A stretch of DNA of 14,689 bases from Methanosarcinales archaeon (GTDB lineage: Archaea > Halobacteriota > Methanosarcinia > Methanosarcinales > Methanogasteraceae). This document shows, in pieces, positions 5,728-13,216 of this stretch. Positions within the stretch are counted from its first letter, which is position 1, and the number at the start of each line of letters is the position of its first letter. The notes below the pieces were generated by a model, which saw only the letters and a program-made list of their open reading frames with translations, searched no databases and was not told where the DNA came from. A program made the position numbers and the translations under genes. The stretch covers positions 1 to 14,689 of the forward strand of contig QMVM01000022.1 of assembly GCA_003661105.1 (NCBI GenBank), given 5' to 3'.

Positions 5728-7583
5728 TTATCATCGTCCACTGCTTCATAATCTGCGTCAACCACGTCTTCCTCGCCTGCTTCTGCGGATCCTGCTCCCG
5801 CTCCGCCTTCCTCCGCCGCCTGTGCAGCTTCCGCACTTTTCTGATACATTGCAGCTGCGACCGGGTAGATCGCTTCTGTCAGTTCCTCGGTCTTCTTCTT
5901 CATCTCTTCTGTGTCCGCACCCTCGATCGCAGCTTTCAGCGCCTCTATACCCTTCTCTACCGTTTCTCGCTGTTCCGCTGTTACAAGATCGCCTGCCTCT
6001 TCGAGGGTCTTCTCTGCCGAGGTTACGAGAGCTTCAGCCGTATTCTTCGCTTCTACCGCCTCTTTCACGTTCTTGTCCTCTTCCGCGTGATCCTCTGCAT
6101 CCCTGACCATCTGCTTGATCTCTTCATCAGATAGCCCGCCCGGCTTCTTGATCGTGATCGACTGCTCCTTTCCAGTGCCAAGATCCTTCGCAGTCACATT
6201 TAAGATGCCATTTGCATCGATATCGAATGTAACCTCGATCTGCGGGACTCCCCTGGGCGCAGGAGGGATGCCGTCGAGCATAAATCGCCCCAGCGTCTCG
6301 TTTGCCGATGCGATGCCGCGCTCCCCTTGCAGGATATGAATCTCGACAGATGGCTGACTGGCGGATGCTGTGGAGAATATCTGGCTCTTCTTCGTTGGAA
6401 TCGTTGTGTTCCTCTCGATAAGTGGCGTTGCAACCCCGCCAAGCGTCTCGATTCCGAGTGTAAGCGGCGTCACATCCAGCAGCAGCACATCTTTCTTCAC
6501 ATCGCCCGAAAGCACTCCGCCCTGAATTGCAGCACCTGTTGCGACCGCCTCATCAGGATTGATGTTCTTGTACGGCTTCTTTCCAGTGACCCGCTCGACC
6601 GCAGCAATTACCGCTGGCGTCCTGGTTGCGCCTCCGACAAGGAGCACGCGGTCGATCTTCTCATTTGAGAGTCCCGCGCTCTTGATTGCATCCTCCATCG
6701 GCCCTACTGTCCGGTTCACGAGATCCGCGGTCAGTTCATCGAACTTTGCACGGGTAAGAGTCATCTCCAGATGCTTTGGCTGCCCGTCCGGACCAACCGT
6801 GATAAACGGCAGGTTGATGTCGGTTGTGACCACCGTGGATAGTTCGACCTTCGCCTTCTCGGCCGCATCGGTGAGCCGCTGCATCACTGACTTATCCTTG
6901 GAGAGGTCGAGTCCTTCCTGTTTCTTGAATTCAGCCACGATATGGTCCACAATATCCTGATCAAAGTCGTCCCCACCAAGATGCGTGTCCCCTGATGTCG
7001 ATTTAACCTCAAACGTCCCGATGCTTGGGTCCAGTTCCAGGATCGAGACATCGAATGTGCCGCCCCCGAGATCGTACACCATCACGGTCTGCTCGCCCTC
7101 GGTCTTGTCGATCCCATAAGCAAACGCAGCCGCGGTCGGCTCGTTGATGATCCTTTTCACATCGAATCCTGCTATCGCTCCGGCATCTTTTGTCGCCTGC
7201 CGCTGGGAGTCGTCAAAGTATGCAGGCACCGTGATCACAGCCTCTGTAATTGTCTCCCCGAGATACGCCTCTGCATCGCTCTTCATCTTCTGGAGGATCA
7301 TTGCAGAGATCTCCTGTGGCTTGTAATCCTTTCCGTCGATGTTTACGGTGTAACCCTTCTCACCAACATGCCGTTTGATTGAGGAGATCGTCCGTTCCGG
7401 GTTCAAGATTGCTTGCCTCTTTGCGATCTGCCCCACCAGACGTTCCCCGGTCTTTGAGAAGCCCACCACTGATGGCGTTGTTCTTCCACCCTCTGCGTTC
7501 GGTATGATCGTCGCTTCGCCGGCTTCTATCGCCGCCATGCATGAGTTTGTGGTTCCAAGATCAATTCCTAATATTTTTGCCAT
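5724..7583 (-). CDS. dnaK: Chaperone DnaK (Hsp70)
   Basis: DnaK is a cytosolic ATP-driven chaperone that binds exposed hydrophobic segments together with DnaJ and GrpE. The 619-aa protein has the phosphate-1 motif GIDLGTTNS (6-14), K70, phosphate-2 DLGGGTFDVS (171-180), T200 (SGDTHLGG) and the adenosine motif LLVGGATRTP (314-323). The interdomain linker VLLLDVTPLTLG is at 366-377, followed by the substrate domain, a helical lid (about 485-590) and an acidic Gly/Ala tail ending YEAVDDDK. It lacks the roughly 24-residue nucleotide-domain insert found near residue 80 in Gram-negative DnaK, as known for archaeal and Gram-positive forms. GAGGT at 7592-7596 is 8 nt before the ATG. No grpE or dnaJ lies next to it; nrdD is upstream and a TIM-barrel gene overlaps its end. 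Confidence 0.98.
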   Translation of the reverse strand: MAKILGIDLGTTNSCMAAIEAGEATIIPNAEGGRTTPSVVGFSKTGERLVGQIAKRQAILNPERTISSIKRHVGEKGYTVNIDGKDYKPQEISAMILQKMKSDAEAYLGETITEAVITVPAYFDDSQRQATKDAGAIAGFDVKRIINEPTAAAFAYGIDKTEGEQTVMVYDLGGGTFDVSILELDPSIGTFEVKSTSGDTHLGGDDFDQDIVDHIVAEFKKQEGLDLSKDKSVMQRLTDAAEKAKVELSTVVTTDINLPFITVGPDGQPKHLEMTLTRAKFDELTADLVNRTVGPMEDAIKSAGLSNEKIDRVLLVGGATRTPAVIAAVERVTGKKPYKNINPDEAVATGAAIQGGVLSGDVKKDVLLLDVTPLTLGIETLGGVATPLIERNTTIPTKKSQIFSTASASQPSVEIHILQGERGIASANETLGRFMLDGIPPAPRGVPQIEVTFDIDANGILNVTAKDLGTGKEQSITIKKPGGLSDEEIKQMVRDAEDHAEEDKNVKEAVEAKNTAEALVTSAEKTLEEAGDLVTAEQRETVEKGIEALKAAIEGADTEEMKKKTEELTEAIYPVAAAMYQKSAEAAQAAEEGGAGAGSAEAGEEDVVDADYEAVDDDK

Positions 7584-7591
7584 GTTGTTAT

Positions 7592-7628
7592 ACCTCTTAG
7601 ATATTGATTCCGATGTTATGGTATTAAG
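7592..7628 (-). promoter_or_regulatory. dnaK promoter/leader with ribosome binding site
   Basis: The 63-bp gap between the nrdD stop and the dnaK ATG contains an AT-rich CTTAATA at 7622-7628, a weak TATA-like element, and GAGGT at 7592-7596 as ribosome site, 8 nt before the ATG. Start of transcription about 25 nt past the TATA-like element would leave a leader of roughly 15-20 nt that just includes the ribosome site. The ribosome site is convincing; the promoter is tentative. Confidence 0.45.
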
Positions 7629-7636
7629 TTTTTGTG

Positions 7637-7642
7637 AAAAAA
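7637..7642 (-). terminator. T6 run just after the nrdD stop
   Basis: Six T's on the minus strand start five bases after the nrdD TGA, ahead of the probable dnaK promoter. This is the usual form of an archaeal T-tract terminator. No stem precedes it, so some read-through into dnaK is possible. Confidence 0.4.
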
Positions 7643-7646
7643 TCGC

Positions 7647-10600
7647 TCACACCATATCCGATTCACCGTACCGCTTCCGATCCTCAAGTTCCTGCTTCTT
7701 TGCAGCATTCCATCCGGATACTGCCTGAAGATACCCGGTAACCCGTGACAACTGCTCCACGTTCGTTGACCCGCAGTTCGGGCACTCGTCCTTTAGCCCA
7801 GGCGCGAGATGAGAACAGTCCGTGCATATAGTCATGTCCCTTGTGAATGCGAAGTAGCCGGTCTGCGTATTCTTTGCAATCCGCATCGCGAAGTCGCGAA
7901 GTCCCTTGGGATCTGGTGTACTCTCGCCAAGGAATATGTGCATGATATTGCCGCCGTCCACGATCGGGAAGAAGACGTGCTCAAGCCCTATACGCTCTGC
8001 AAGCGAGATACCAGCTCCCGGTGGAACGTGCGTTCCATTTGTATAGTATATCGGGAGGTCTCTTGTCTTATAGATGATCGCAAGTGCCCGGTCCAGGTCG
8101 CCTTTGACCACCTTTTTTGCGCATTCCGAGTATCTGGGGTCCAGGATGTCTGCCACAGCAAACCGCCCCACAGTCGTCTCAGCAGGCGTTCTTGCAAGCG
8201 CGATCGTTATGCCGTGCTCTTCGCTTAACTCCTTTGAGTAGAACTCCATCTCGGTCATCGCCCTGATCGCAAGCTTCCACGCGTCTTTCGATTCGTGCAA
8301 CTGGTGCCCGATATGATGCTCTACCATCTCGTTGATGCCGACGACGCCGATCTCGTACACGAGACCTTCCAGATCGACCGCCTGAGATCCTTTCTCTTTG
8401 GTAATCGGATCCAGTGGGCGCTGGGTAGCAAACGGCATCCGCTGCGCATCTACGATCTGATTCATCCATTCCCTCTTGATCTTATGGATCTGTACCGCGA
8501 TGTCCATCATCCGCTTCAACTCGTTAAACAATGCTTCATCATCATGGTTCGCACGGTATGCGGCTCTCGGGCAGTTTACTGAGATGACCTGCCACGCCCC
8601 CATAGAGAAATGCTTCCCGTCCTTAAAGATGAGTTTATCATCGAAATCGGAATCGGTGTCCGCATTCGAAGAGAAATTATAAGCACAACACTGATAGCAG
8701 CTTATTCCCTCTCCGGCTCCGCGATACTCTGGAATCTGGTTATCGAAGTAAGGAGTGCCGAACTTTGCTGCCAGTTCGAATGTGAGATCATACAGCTCAG
8801 AATAAGTCGGAAGATCGGGGTATTTCGCATTAAACTCCTCGTTCTCCCCCATAAAATCGGGCTCTATCGAGATCTCCGGCTTCGGGAAATTGAATGGCTT
8901 GCCCCAGTAATCACCCCCAAGCATGACATCCATCAGCGCCTTAAACGATATCCGCACCTCGCGCTCAAACTCGCCATAAGTCCGAAGCGGCGCCTGATCC
9001 GGATCGCCGTTATAGATTCTTCCCTTGTACACAACAGGCTTATCCCTCCAGAGCTTTGGAACACCCGGAGCCAGCTGGACCGACGAGAAAACAAGCTGCC
9101 CCCCGCGTGCGACCATCATCTGCGTCATCTCGTAGACGAACATCTGCATCAGTTGCTCGATCTCATCGTAAGCCATTCCCTCAAGATACGGCGCAAGAAA
9201 CGTCAGAAAGTTATAAAACCCCTGGCCACCTGCGAAATTAGTCTGCGCGCTCCCAAGAGCCTTTACTGCGTGGAGAATAGCAACCTCTGCCTTCTTTGCA
9301 GGGCCTGCGACGCTCGACTTCGTGCCACTCCCATCCGGCATCAGCCCGTAATAGAAGAAGTACCTGAGGTCCCAGTCCATGCAGAAACTGCGCGTTCCGA
9401 GATACTCGAGATCATGGATGTGGATATCCCCGCTCAGATGCAAATCAGAAAGTTTCGGCGGCAGCAAGAGTAGATACTGCTCTTTTGATATCTTGTCTGC
9501 CTTCTTCTTGTGAGACGTGTTGTGAACGAAGAGGAAGCCATCACCTGCGATAAAGTTCTCCGTGTCCGTGTCGGTAGCGATGTCGTACGTAACCTCGCTT
9601 CCCACCTTTTTAATCTCTTTGACCTTACAGAACGCCACGTCTCCGTTTATGAGATTCGAAAGCAGTTTCAGCGATCTTGACGTGTTATCGTATCTGTCAA
9701 ACATACTATCTGTGAGTGTGTAGGTATAGTCTACCGAATGCTCATGCTCCGTATCGTCGTTTGCTTTCTCGCATAATTCACTACCGCACAGCCTCGTAAC
9801 ATACTCATAAGCCGCCTGGGATGTGATGTCCAGCAATCCTGACAGATCCTTTAGAGTGAATGAAGATCTTCCATACTCCTTTAGCAGCACATATTCGGAA
9901 TTATCACGAATCCGTGCCCTTGCGTCGTCCACAAACCTCTCGATTGTCTTCCTGCTCATGGAAGCGCCCCTCCTCGCGCTTCCGAATTCATGTAACTGCA
10001 CCGATTCCTTTCCTCCGGTTGCCCCGCCGATCTCGTCAACTATTGAATCTATGAGGTCGCCGCATTCGTAGTTGTAATTCTCTATCTTTCCGGTTTTAGC
10101 AAAATCATAAAATTTCTCGATGCTGTTTATCCCCACATCATAAGCGGTCGCCCAATACGGGTTATCACGCTCACTTGCTGACAGATTTGGAATTATTCCA
10201 AAGATAAGGAACGCATACCGAAGGAAATCGAGAATTGACCTGGATGTAGTCGTCATTCTCATCTCCCCCTTCCGTCCGTCGCCTGCATGGTATCCTCGCA
10301 CGAATCCGAGTATGCATTCGTCGGGCGCGCCGTACATGAACGATGGTACAGACTTATCGGTGCGGCATTCCTCCTGCAGAAATAGCGATTTGATCGCAAT
10401 AACTGCTTTGCTGATGATTGTGTTGTCACTGTCCCTTCTCGGCACGATTCCAAACAGCTCCTCCGAGAGTTCGGCGAATCGGGCGTGAAGTGATGGATCA
10501 GTGTTCGAAAAAGTGATTTCGTTAGGAGTGGAGTGGCACCCGTCACTCAAGAGCAGCCCTAACCATTCCCCCAATCCAGGTGTTAATTCATAATAAAGCG

Positions 10601-11708
10601 GAATCTCCGGAGTGTCTTCGAATCCATGCCATGAAACGATCCGGAGCTGCTTCAATTCGGAAAGCGTTGGCGTGTAGTTTGCCTCGTACAAAATATCAAG
10701 AGTGAGCCCGCATTTTTCAACACATTTCCGGTAATTCTTCGTTTCATTATTCTTATCCCGATCTCTCACCAGCTTTTCGTTCTCCCTCACCAGATCACGC
10801 AGCGGAACGCCTGTGATCATTAAATCGCACATCTCCGGAAGCGTGAGGTTCCGAATCAAGTTCTCATACCCATTCAAGAAAGTAGCCATTCCGTTCCTCT
10901 GAATTCGCCTCGGCATCAGGATGGAATCGCCAAGATTCAGTTCGGATAGCGGCTTTGAGCATATCGCCCCGTTCTTCAGGTAGAAGAAGTTGTGACCCGC
11001 AGTCACCCTCACGCTCTTTCCGTACGAGGTTGTAATCTCATATATCTCGGAAGGCGCGTTTCGTATGAACTGGGTCACAGGGACCTCCGAAACTGAAAAA
11101 TCGGAGTCGAAGGAGAATGCTTTTATGCCGCAATCTCCGGATGCAATCTCTGATCTACCGTCCCGCTGTATTTTTCCTTCTTTCTCTGCTTCATCCAGTG
11201 CAGAGTCCACAATCTCACCAATCGGTTTGATCAGTATCTCATTTTCGGATTTTATTAAAATTTTCTCATCCCATGGGAGCGACTCAGCATTCTCCTGAAG
11301 ATTTGCATTTTCGTTTGCCTCGAATCCTTCGCCCACATCGATCTGATGCGCGTCATACACAGGAGTCCCCACTCTTGTTGCGATGTTTCGCCATTCGGGA
11401 TGCCCGCGCTCAAGGAGGATTACGTTGACGAGTTCGCGCACGAGCGGACCTGATAGGCTTTTCAGGCCGATCTTTTTGATGCGCACCTCCACCTCTTTTG
11501 CAATCTCTTCCGCCTCCTCTTTGGTTATCGGATCGATCCTGTAAAATCGCTTGGAAAGCTGCGTCTCCTTTAAGAGCTGGGCTACGATCGCGTGCCGGTC
11601 CCAGTCCATCACATGCCCATCCGTTGTCCGAACCCTGGACATCTGCGGCACGCTCTTCCAGTCAAGCGTCTTCTGAACGGTCTCTTGCGGATGACACTGG
11701 TGCTTCAT
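7647..11708 (-). CDS. nrdD: Anaerobic (class III) ribonucleoside-triphosphate reductase with intein
   Basis: NrdD reduces ribonucleoside triphosphates to deoxynucleotides using a glycyl radical. The 1353-aa precursor contains a 588-aa intein (143-730); the spliced enzyme would have 765 aa, a normal size. Residues about 26-115 form an ATP-cone-like allosteric domain (VRTTDGHVMDWDRHA). The catalytic barrel begins at DIHIHDLEYLGTRSFC, with C776 corresponding to Cys79 of the T4 enzyme. The active-site loop SCYQCCAYNF (1003-1012) supplies the thiyl cysteine. The C-terminal zinc site is C1295xxC1298...C1309xxC1312, and the radical glycine is G1325 in RVTGYL. ATG 11708 overlaps the redoxin stop by 4 nt (ATGA), which supports this start and suggests that the redoxin is its reductant. 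The activating enzyme gene nrdG is not next to it. Confidence 0.97.
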   Translation of the reverse strand: MKHQCHPQETVQKTLDWKSVPQMSRVRTTDGHVMDWDRHAIVAQLLKETQLSKRFYRIDPITKEEAEEIAKEVEVRIKKIGLKSLSGPLVRELVNVILLERGHPEWRNIATRVGTPVYDAHQIDVGEGFEANENANLQENAESLPWDEKILIKSENEILIKPIGEIVDSALDEAEKEGKIQRDGRSEIASGDCGIKAFSFDSDFSVSEVPVTQFIRNAPSEIYEITTSYGKSVRVTAGHNFFYLKNGAICSKPLSELNLGDSILMPRRIQRNGMATFLNGYENLIRNLTLPEMCDLMITGVPLRDLVRENEKLVRDRDKNNETKNYRKCVEKCGLTLDILYEANYTPTLSELKQLRIVSWHGFEDTPEIPLYYELTPGLGEWLGLLLSDGCHSTPNEITFSNTDPSLHARFAELSEELFGIVPRRDSDNTIISKAVIAIKSLFLQEECRTDKSVPSFMYGAPDECILGFVRGYHAGDGRKGEMRMTTTSRSILDFLRYAFLIFGIIPNLSASERDNPYWATAYDVGINSIEKFYDFAKTGKIENYNYECGDLIDSIVDEIGGATGGKESVQLHEFGSARRGASMSRKTIERFVDDARARIRDNSEYVLLKEYGRSSFTLKDLSGLLDITSQAAYEYVTRLCGSELCEKANDDTEHEHSVDYTYTLTDSMFDRYDNTSRSLKLLSNLINGDVAFCKVKEIKKVGSEVTYDIATDTDTENFIAGDGFLFVHNTSHKKKADKISKEQYLLLLPPKLSDLHLSGDIHIHDLEYLGTRSFCMDWDLRYFFYYGLMPDGSGTKSSVAGPAKKAEVAILHAVKALGSAQTNFAGGQGFYNFLTFLAPYLEGMAYDEIEQLMQMFVYEMTQMMVARGGQLVFSSVQLAPGVPKLWRDKPVVYKGRIYNGDPDQAPLRTYGEFEREVRISFKALMDVMLGGDYWGKPFNFPKPEISIEPDFMGENEEFNAKYPDLPTYSELYDLTFELAAKFGTPYFDNQIPEYRGAGEGISCYQCCAYNFSSNADTDSDFDDKLIFKDGKHFSMGAWQVISVNCPRAAYRANHDDEALFNELKRMMDIAVQIHKIKREWMNQIVDAQRMPFATQRPLDPITKEKGSQAVDLEGLVYEIGVVGINEMVEHHIGHQLHESKDAWKLAIRAMTEMEFYSKELSEEHGITIALARTPAETTVGRFAVADILDPRYSECAKKVVKGDLDRALAIIYKTRDLPIYYTNGTHVPPGAGISLAERIGLEHVFFPIVDGGNIMHIFLGESTPDPKGLRDFAMRIAKNTQTGYFAFTRDMTICTDCSHLAPGLKDECPNCGSTNVEQLSRVTGYLQAVSGWNAAKKQELEDRKRYGESDMV
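9519..11282 (-). other. Intein in NrdD, with LAGLIDADG homing endonuclease
   Basis: Precursor residues S143-N730 interrupt NrdD exactly between ...NLQENAE and TSHKKKADK, which join into a continuous family sequence. Ser is the first residue (SLPWDEKILI). Block B is TAGH at 236-239. The C-terminal splice block ends GFLFVHN (H729, N730), and Thr is the +1 residue, so all class 1 splicing residues are present and splicing should work. Two LAGLIDADG-type helices are at 379-390 (LGEWLGLLLSDG) and 467-478 (LGFVRGYHAGDG), both keeping the acidic residue (D389, D477), so the nuclease may be active. About 220 residues lie between the second helix and the C-terminal splice domain. Part of this (590-645) resembles a helix-turn-helix segment. 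Inteins in anaerobic RNRs are known from Methanocaldococcus jannaschii. Confidence 0.96.
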
Positions 11709-11968
11709 GGTGCGCGCTCCGTCAGATCATCGATCACATCCTCTCGAACCCGATCCCCGTCAAACATCTCGTCAAGAGTCAGAAATGAATCCCCGACCTG
11801 CAGAACAGGCGCCATCGTTGTGAATACTCCGTTTGCGCGTAGTTCTGTGAGCGCTGCCGGCGTAGACATATCTGCTTCTGTGTATTCGATCGCTACTGAT
11901 TTCAGATAGCTCTTCAGTTTCTTGCATTTCGGACATGTGCTGGTTGTGTATACGATGATTCCGGTCAT
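11705..11968 (-). CDS. Glutaredoxin/NrdH-like redoxin
   Basis: This small cytosolic thiol-disulfide carrier has 87 aa from ATG 11968. The thioredoxin-fold start MTGIIVYTTSTCPKC carries the redox CPKC at 12-15. Next come an amphipathic helix (KLKSYL), VAIEYTEADM, and the cis-proline region TTMAPVLQVGD that binds substrate. An upstream in-frame ATG at 11980 is possible, but GGAG lies 6 nt before the ATG at 11968, so I chose the latter. The TGA overlaps the nrdD ATG by 4 nt. Class III reductases of one subgroup take electrons from a thioredoxin or glutaredoxin-like protein instead of formate, so this protein is the likely reductant of NrdD (inference from context). Only 26 nt separate it from the tRNA gene upstream. 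Confidence 0.92.
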   Translation of the reverse strand: MTGIIVYTTSTCPKCKKLKSYLKSVAIEYTEADMSTPAALTELRANGVFTTMAPVLQVGDSFLTLDEMFDGDRVREDVIDDLTERAP

Positions 11969-11994
11969 GAAAAACTCCATTCTTGTGTGTAAAA

Positions 11995-12069
11995 CGGACG
12001 TGAGGGGATTCGAACCCCTGATGTGCAGCTTAGGAGACTGCCGCCCTATCCTGGCTAGGCCACACGCCC
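11995..12069 (-). tRNA. tRNA-Arg (anticodon CCT)
   Basis: The minus strand folds as a complete 75-nt cloverleaf. The acceptor stem is GGGCGTG with CACGTCC (one G-U pair), the D stem starts GCCT, and the anticodon stem GCAGT/GCTGC holds the loop CTCCTAA. The T arm is AGGGG-TTCGAAT-CCCCT and the discriminator base is G. The anticodon CCT reads the AGG arginine codon. There is no intron and CCA is not encoded. Four T's follow the 3' end, then the redoxin gene begins within 26 nt on the same strand. Confidence 0.97.
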
Positions 12070-12083
12070 ATAGTGTGGGTGAT

Positions 12084-12095
12084 GTTTAATCTAAC
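12084..12095. promoter_or_regulatory. Shared AT-rich box between tRNA-Arg and the divergent 68-aa gene
   Basis: GTTTAATCTAAC is TATA-like on both strands. It lies 15-26 nt before the tRNA 5' end on the minus strand and about 23-34 nt before the ATG at 12118 on the plus strand. The latter is the spacing expected for a leaderless message. No other AT box is available for either transcript in the 48-bp gap. Confidence 0.4.
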
Positions 12096-12117
12096 ATCCC
12101 AATGCACATTAATCTAT

Positions 12118-12324
12118 ATGGTGGGGATATTCAGTGATACAAAAGATATGTATGGAACAGATAAAATCGAGAGGATAACCAGTTTTACGGATGAATGCGA
12201 GTTAATCGTGCGAACACTGGAAGTACTATCTGATAAAGACATCATGGAGCTGAGTGAAGAGGGTAAAAAGGGAAATGTCAAAATTACGGATTTTGAAAAG
12301 CTCGCACGGGAGCTTGGTGTGTAA
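12118..12324 (+). CDS. Hypothetical 68-aa acidic protein
   Basis: ATG 12118 to TAA 12322-12324 encodes 68 residues (start MVGIFSDTKDMYGTDK, end DFEKLARELGV). It is soluble, rich in Asp/Glu/Lys, and predicted to be largely helical, with no signal or membrane segment. I do not recognise a family. In-frame starts at 12082 (ATG) and 12073 (GTG) would extend it to 80 or 83 aa. I prefer 12118 because an AT-rich box lies at the leaderless distance and no ribosome site is seen for any start. The gene is clearly more AT-rich than its neighbours, diverges from the tRNA, and ends 12 bp from the convergent argB. This suggests recent acquisition. Function unknown. Confidence 0.6.
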   Translation: MVGIFSDTKDMYGTDKIERITSFTDECELIVRTLEVLSDKDIMELSEEGKKGNVKITDFEKLARELGV

Positions 12325-12336
12325 AAAGAGATAGCC

Positions 12337-13206
12337 TCAATCCATCATCGTGCCGATCCCCTCGTCAGTGAGCAGTTCAAGCAAGAGTGAGTGCGGCTTG
12401 CTGCCATCGATGATGTGCACCTTCGAGACCCCGCCCCGGATCGCGCAGACCCCGCCCCGGATCTTAGGGATCATCCCACCCCTGATCGTACCGTTCTCGA
12501 TCAGGTCGTCCACCTCTGACACTGGGACGTGCGATATAAGCGTATCCGTATCAGACTGATCCGAAAGCACCCCTACCACGTCTGTTAGCAGAATCAGTTT
12601 CTTTGCATGAAGAGCAGCAGCGATATCCCCTGACACCGTATCCGCATTCAGGTTCAGACTGTTTCCAGCGAGATCCACAGCAATCGGTGCGATCACAGGG
12701 ATATATCCGCGCCCTGAGGTGATCATCAGTATCTCAGGGTTGATAATCTCAGTCTCACCGACCCAGCCGAGATCGATCTCATCGCTGGTTCCAGCAACGA
12801 CCACCGGCGCTTTCTTTTTGGCAAGGATTAGCCTACCATCCTTCCCTGAAAGCCCGACGCCCTTACCTCCGTACCTTCCGATTAGCGAGACTATTCTCGT
12901 GTTCACGTTCCCGACCAGCACCATGCGCGTGATTTCAAGAGTCTCGTCATCTGTTATGCGTAAGCCACCTGCGAATTCGGCCTTCTTGCCGAGGCGCTCC
13001 ATCTTCTCTGATATCTCAGGACCGCCGCCGTGTACGATAACCGGATGGATTCCGATGTACTGCAAAAGGATCACGTCGCGGACGATGTCATCGAGGATCG
13101 ACGGCTCAACGATCGCATTGCCCCCGATCTTGATCACTATGATCGAGTCCGCAAACTCCTGGATGTACGGCAGCGCTTCGATTAAGATATCTGCTCTGGT
13201 TGGCAT
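12337..13206 (-). CDS. argB: Acetylglutamate kinase
   Basis: ArgB phosphorylates N-acetyl-L-glutamate with ATP, the second step of arginine biosynthesis by the acetylated route. In the 289-aa form, the amino-acid-kinase signatures are IVIKIGGNA (K26), VIVHGGGPEI (56-65), VGNVNTRIV (98-106), LNLNADTVSGDIAAAL (184-199) and GGMIPKI with K248 near the active site. The family ending DEGIGTMM is intact. The frame could start 14 codons earlier at 13248, but those codons overlap the upstream 95-aa gene out of frame. The ATG at 13206, 10 nt after that gene's stop and with a GGAT ribosome-site remnant, is the better start. It is probably transcribed together with the membrane protein. No other arg genes are visible here. 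Confidence 0.96.
   Translation of the reverse strand: MPTRADILIEALPYIQEFADSIIVIKIGGNAIVEPSILDDIVRDVILLQYIGIHPVIVHGGGPEISEKMERLGKKAEFAGGLRITDDETLEITRMVLVGNVNTRIVSLIGRYGGKGVGLSGKDGRLILAKKKAPVVVAGTSDEIDLGWVGETEIINPEILMITSGRGYIPVIAPIAVDLAGNSLNLNADTVSGDIAAALHAKKLILLTDVVGVLSDQSDTDTLISHVPVSEVDDLIENGTIRGGMIPKIRGGVCAIRGGVSKVHIIDGSKPHSLLLELLTDEGIGTMMD
12427..12463. repeat. argB: 16-bp direct repeat within argB
   Basis: GACCCCGCCCCGGATC occurs at 12427-12442 and 12448-12463, offset by 21 bp (seven codons), encoding IRGGV twice. The overall length between GGMIPK and HIIDG equals that of typical ArgB proteins, so this is not an added duplication; it may reflect local conversion or chance. Confidence 0.75.
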
Positions 13207-13216
13207 CTTATCTATC

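Noticed and set aside
8610..9473. Long + strand ORF (287 aa) opposite nrdD
   Set aside because: It is fully antisense to the conserved NrdD catalytic barrel, and its composition is that of a shadow frame.
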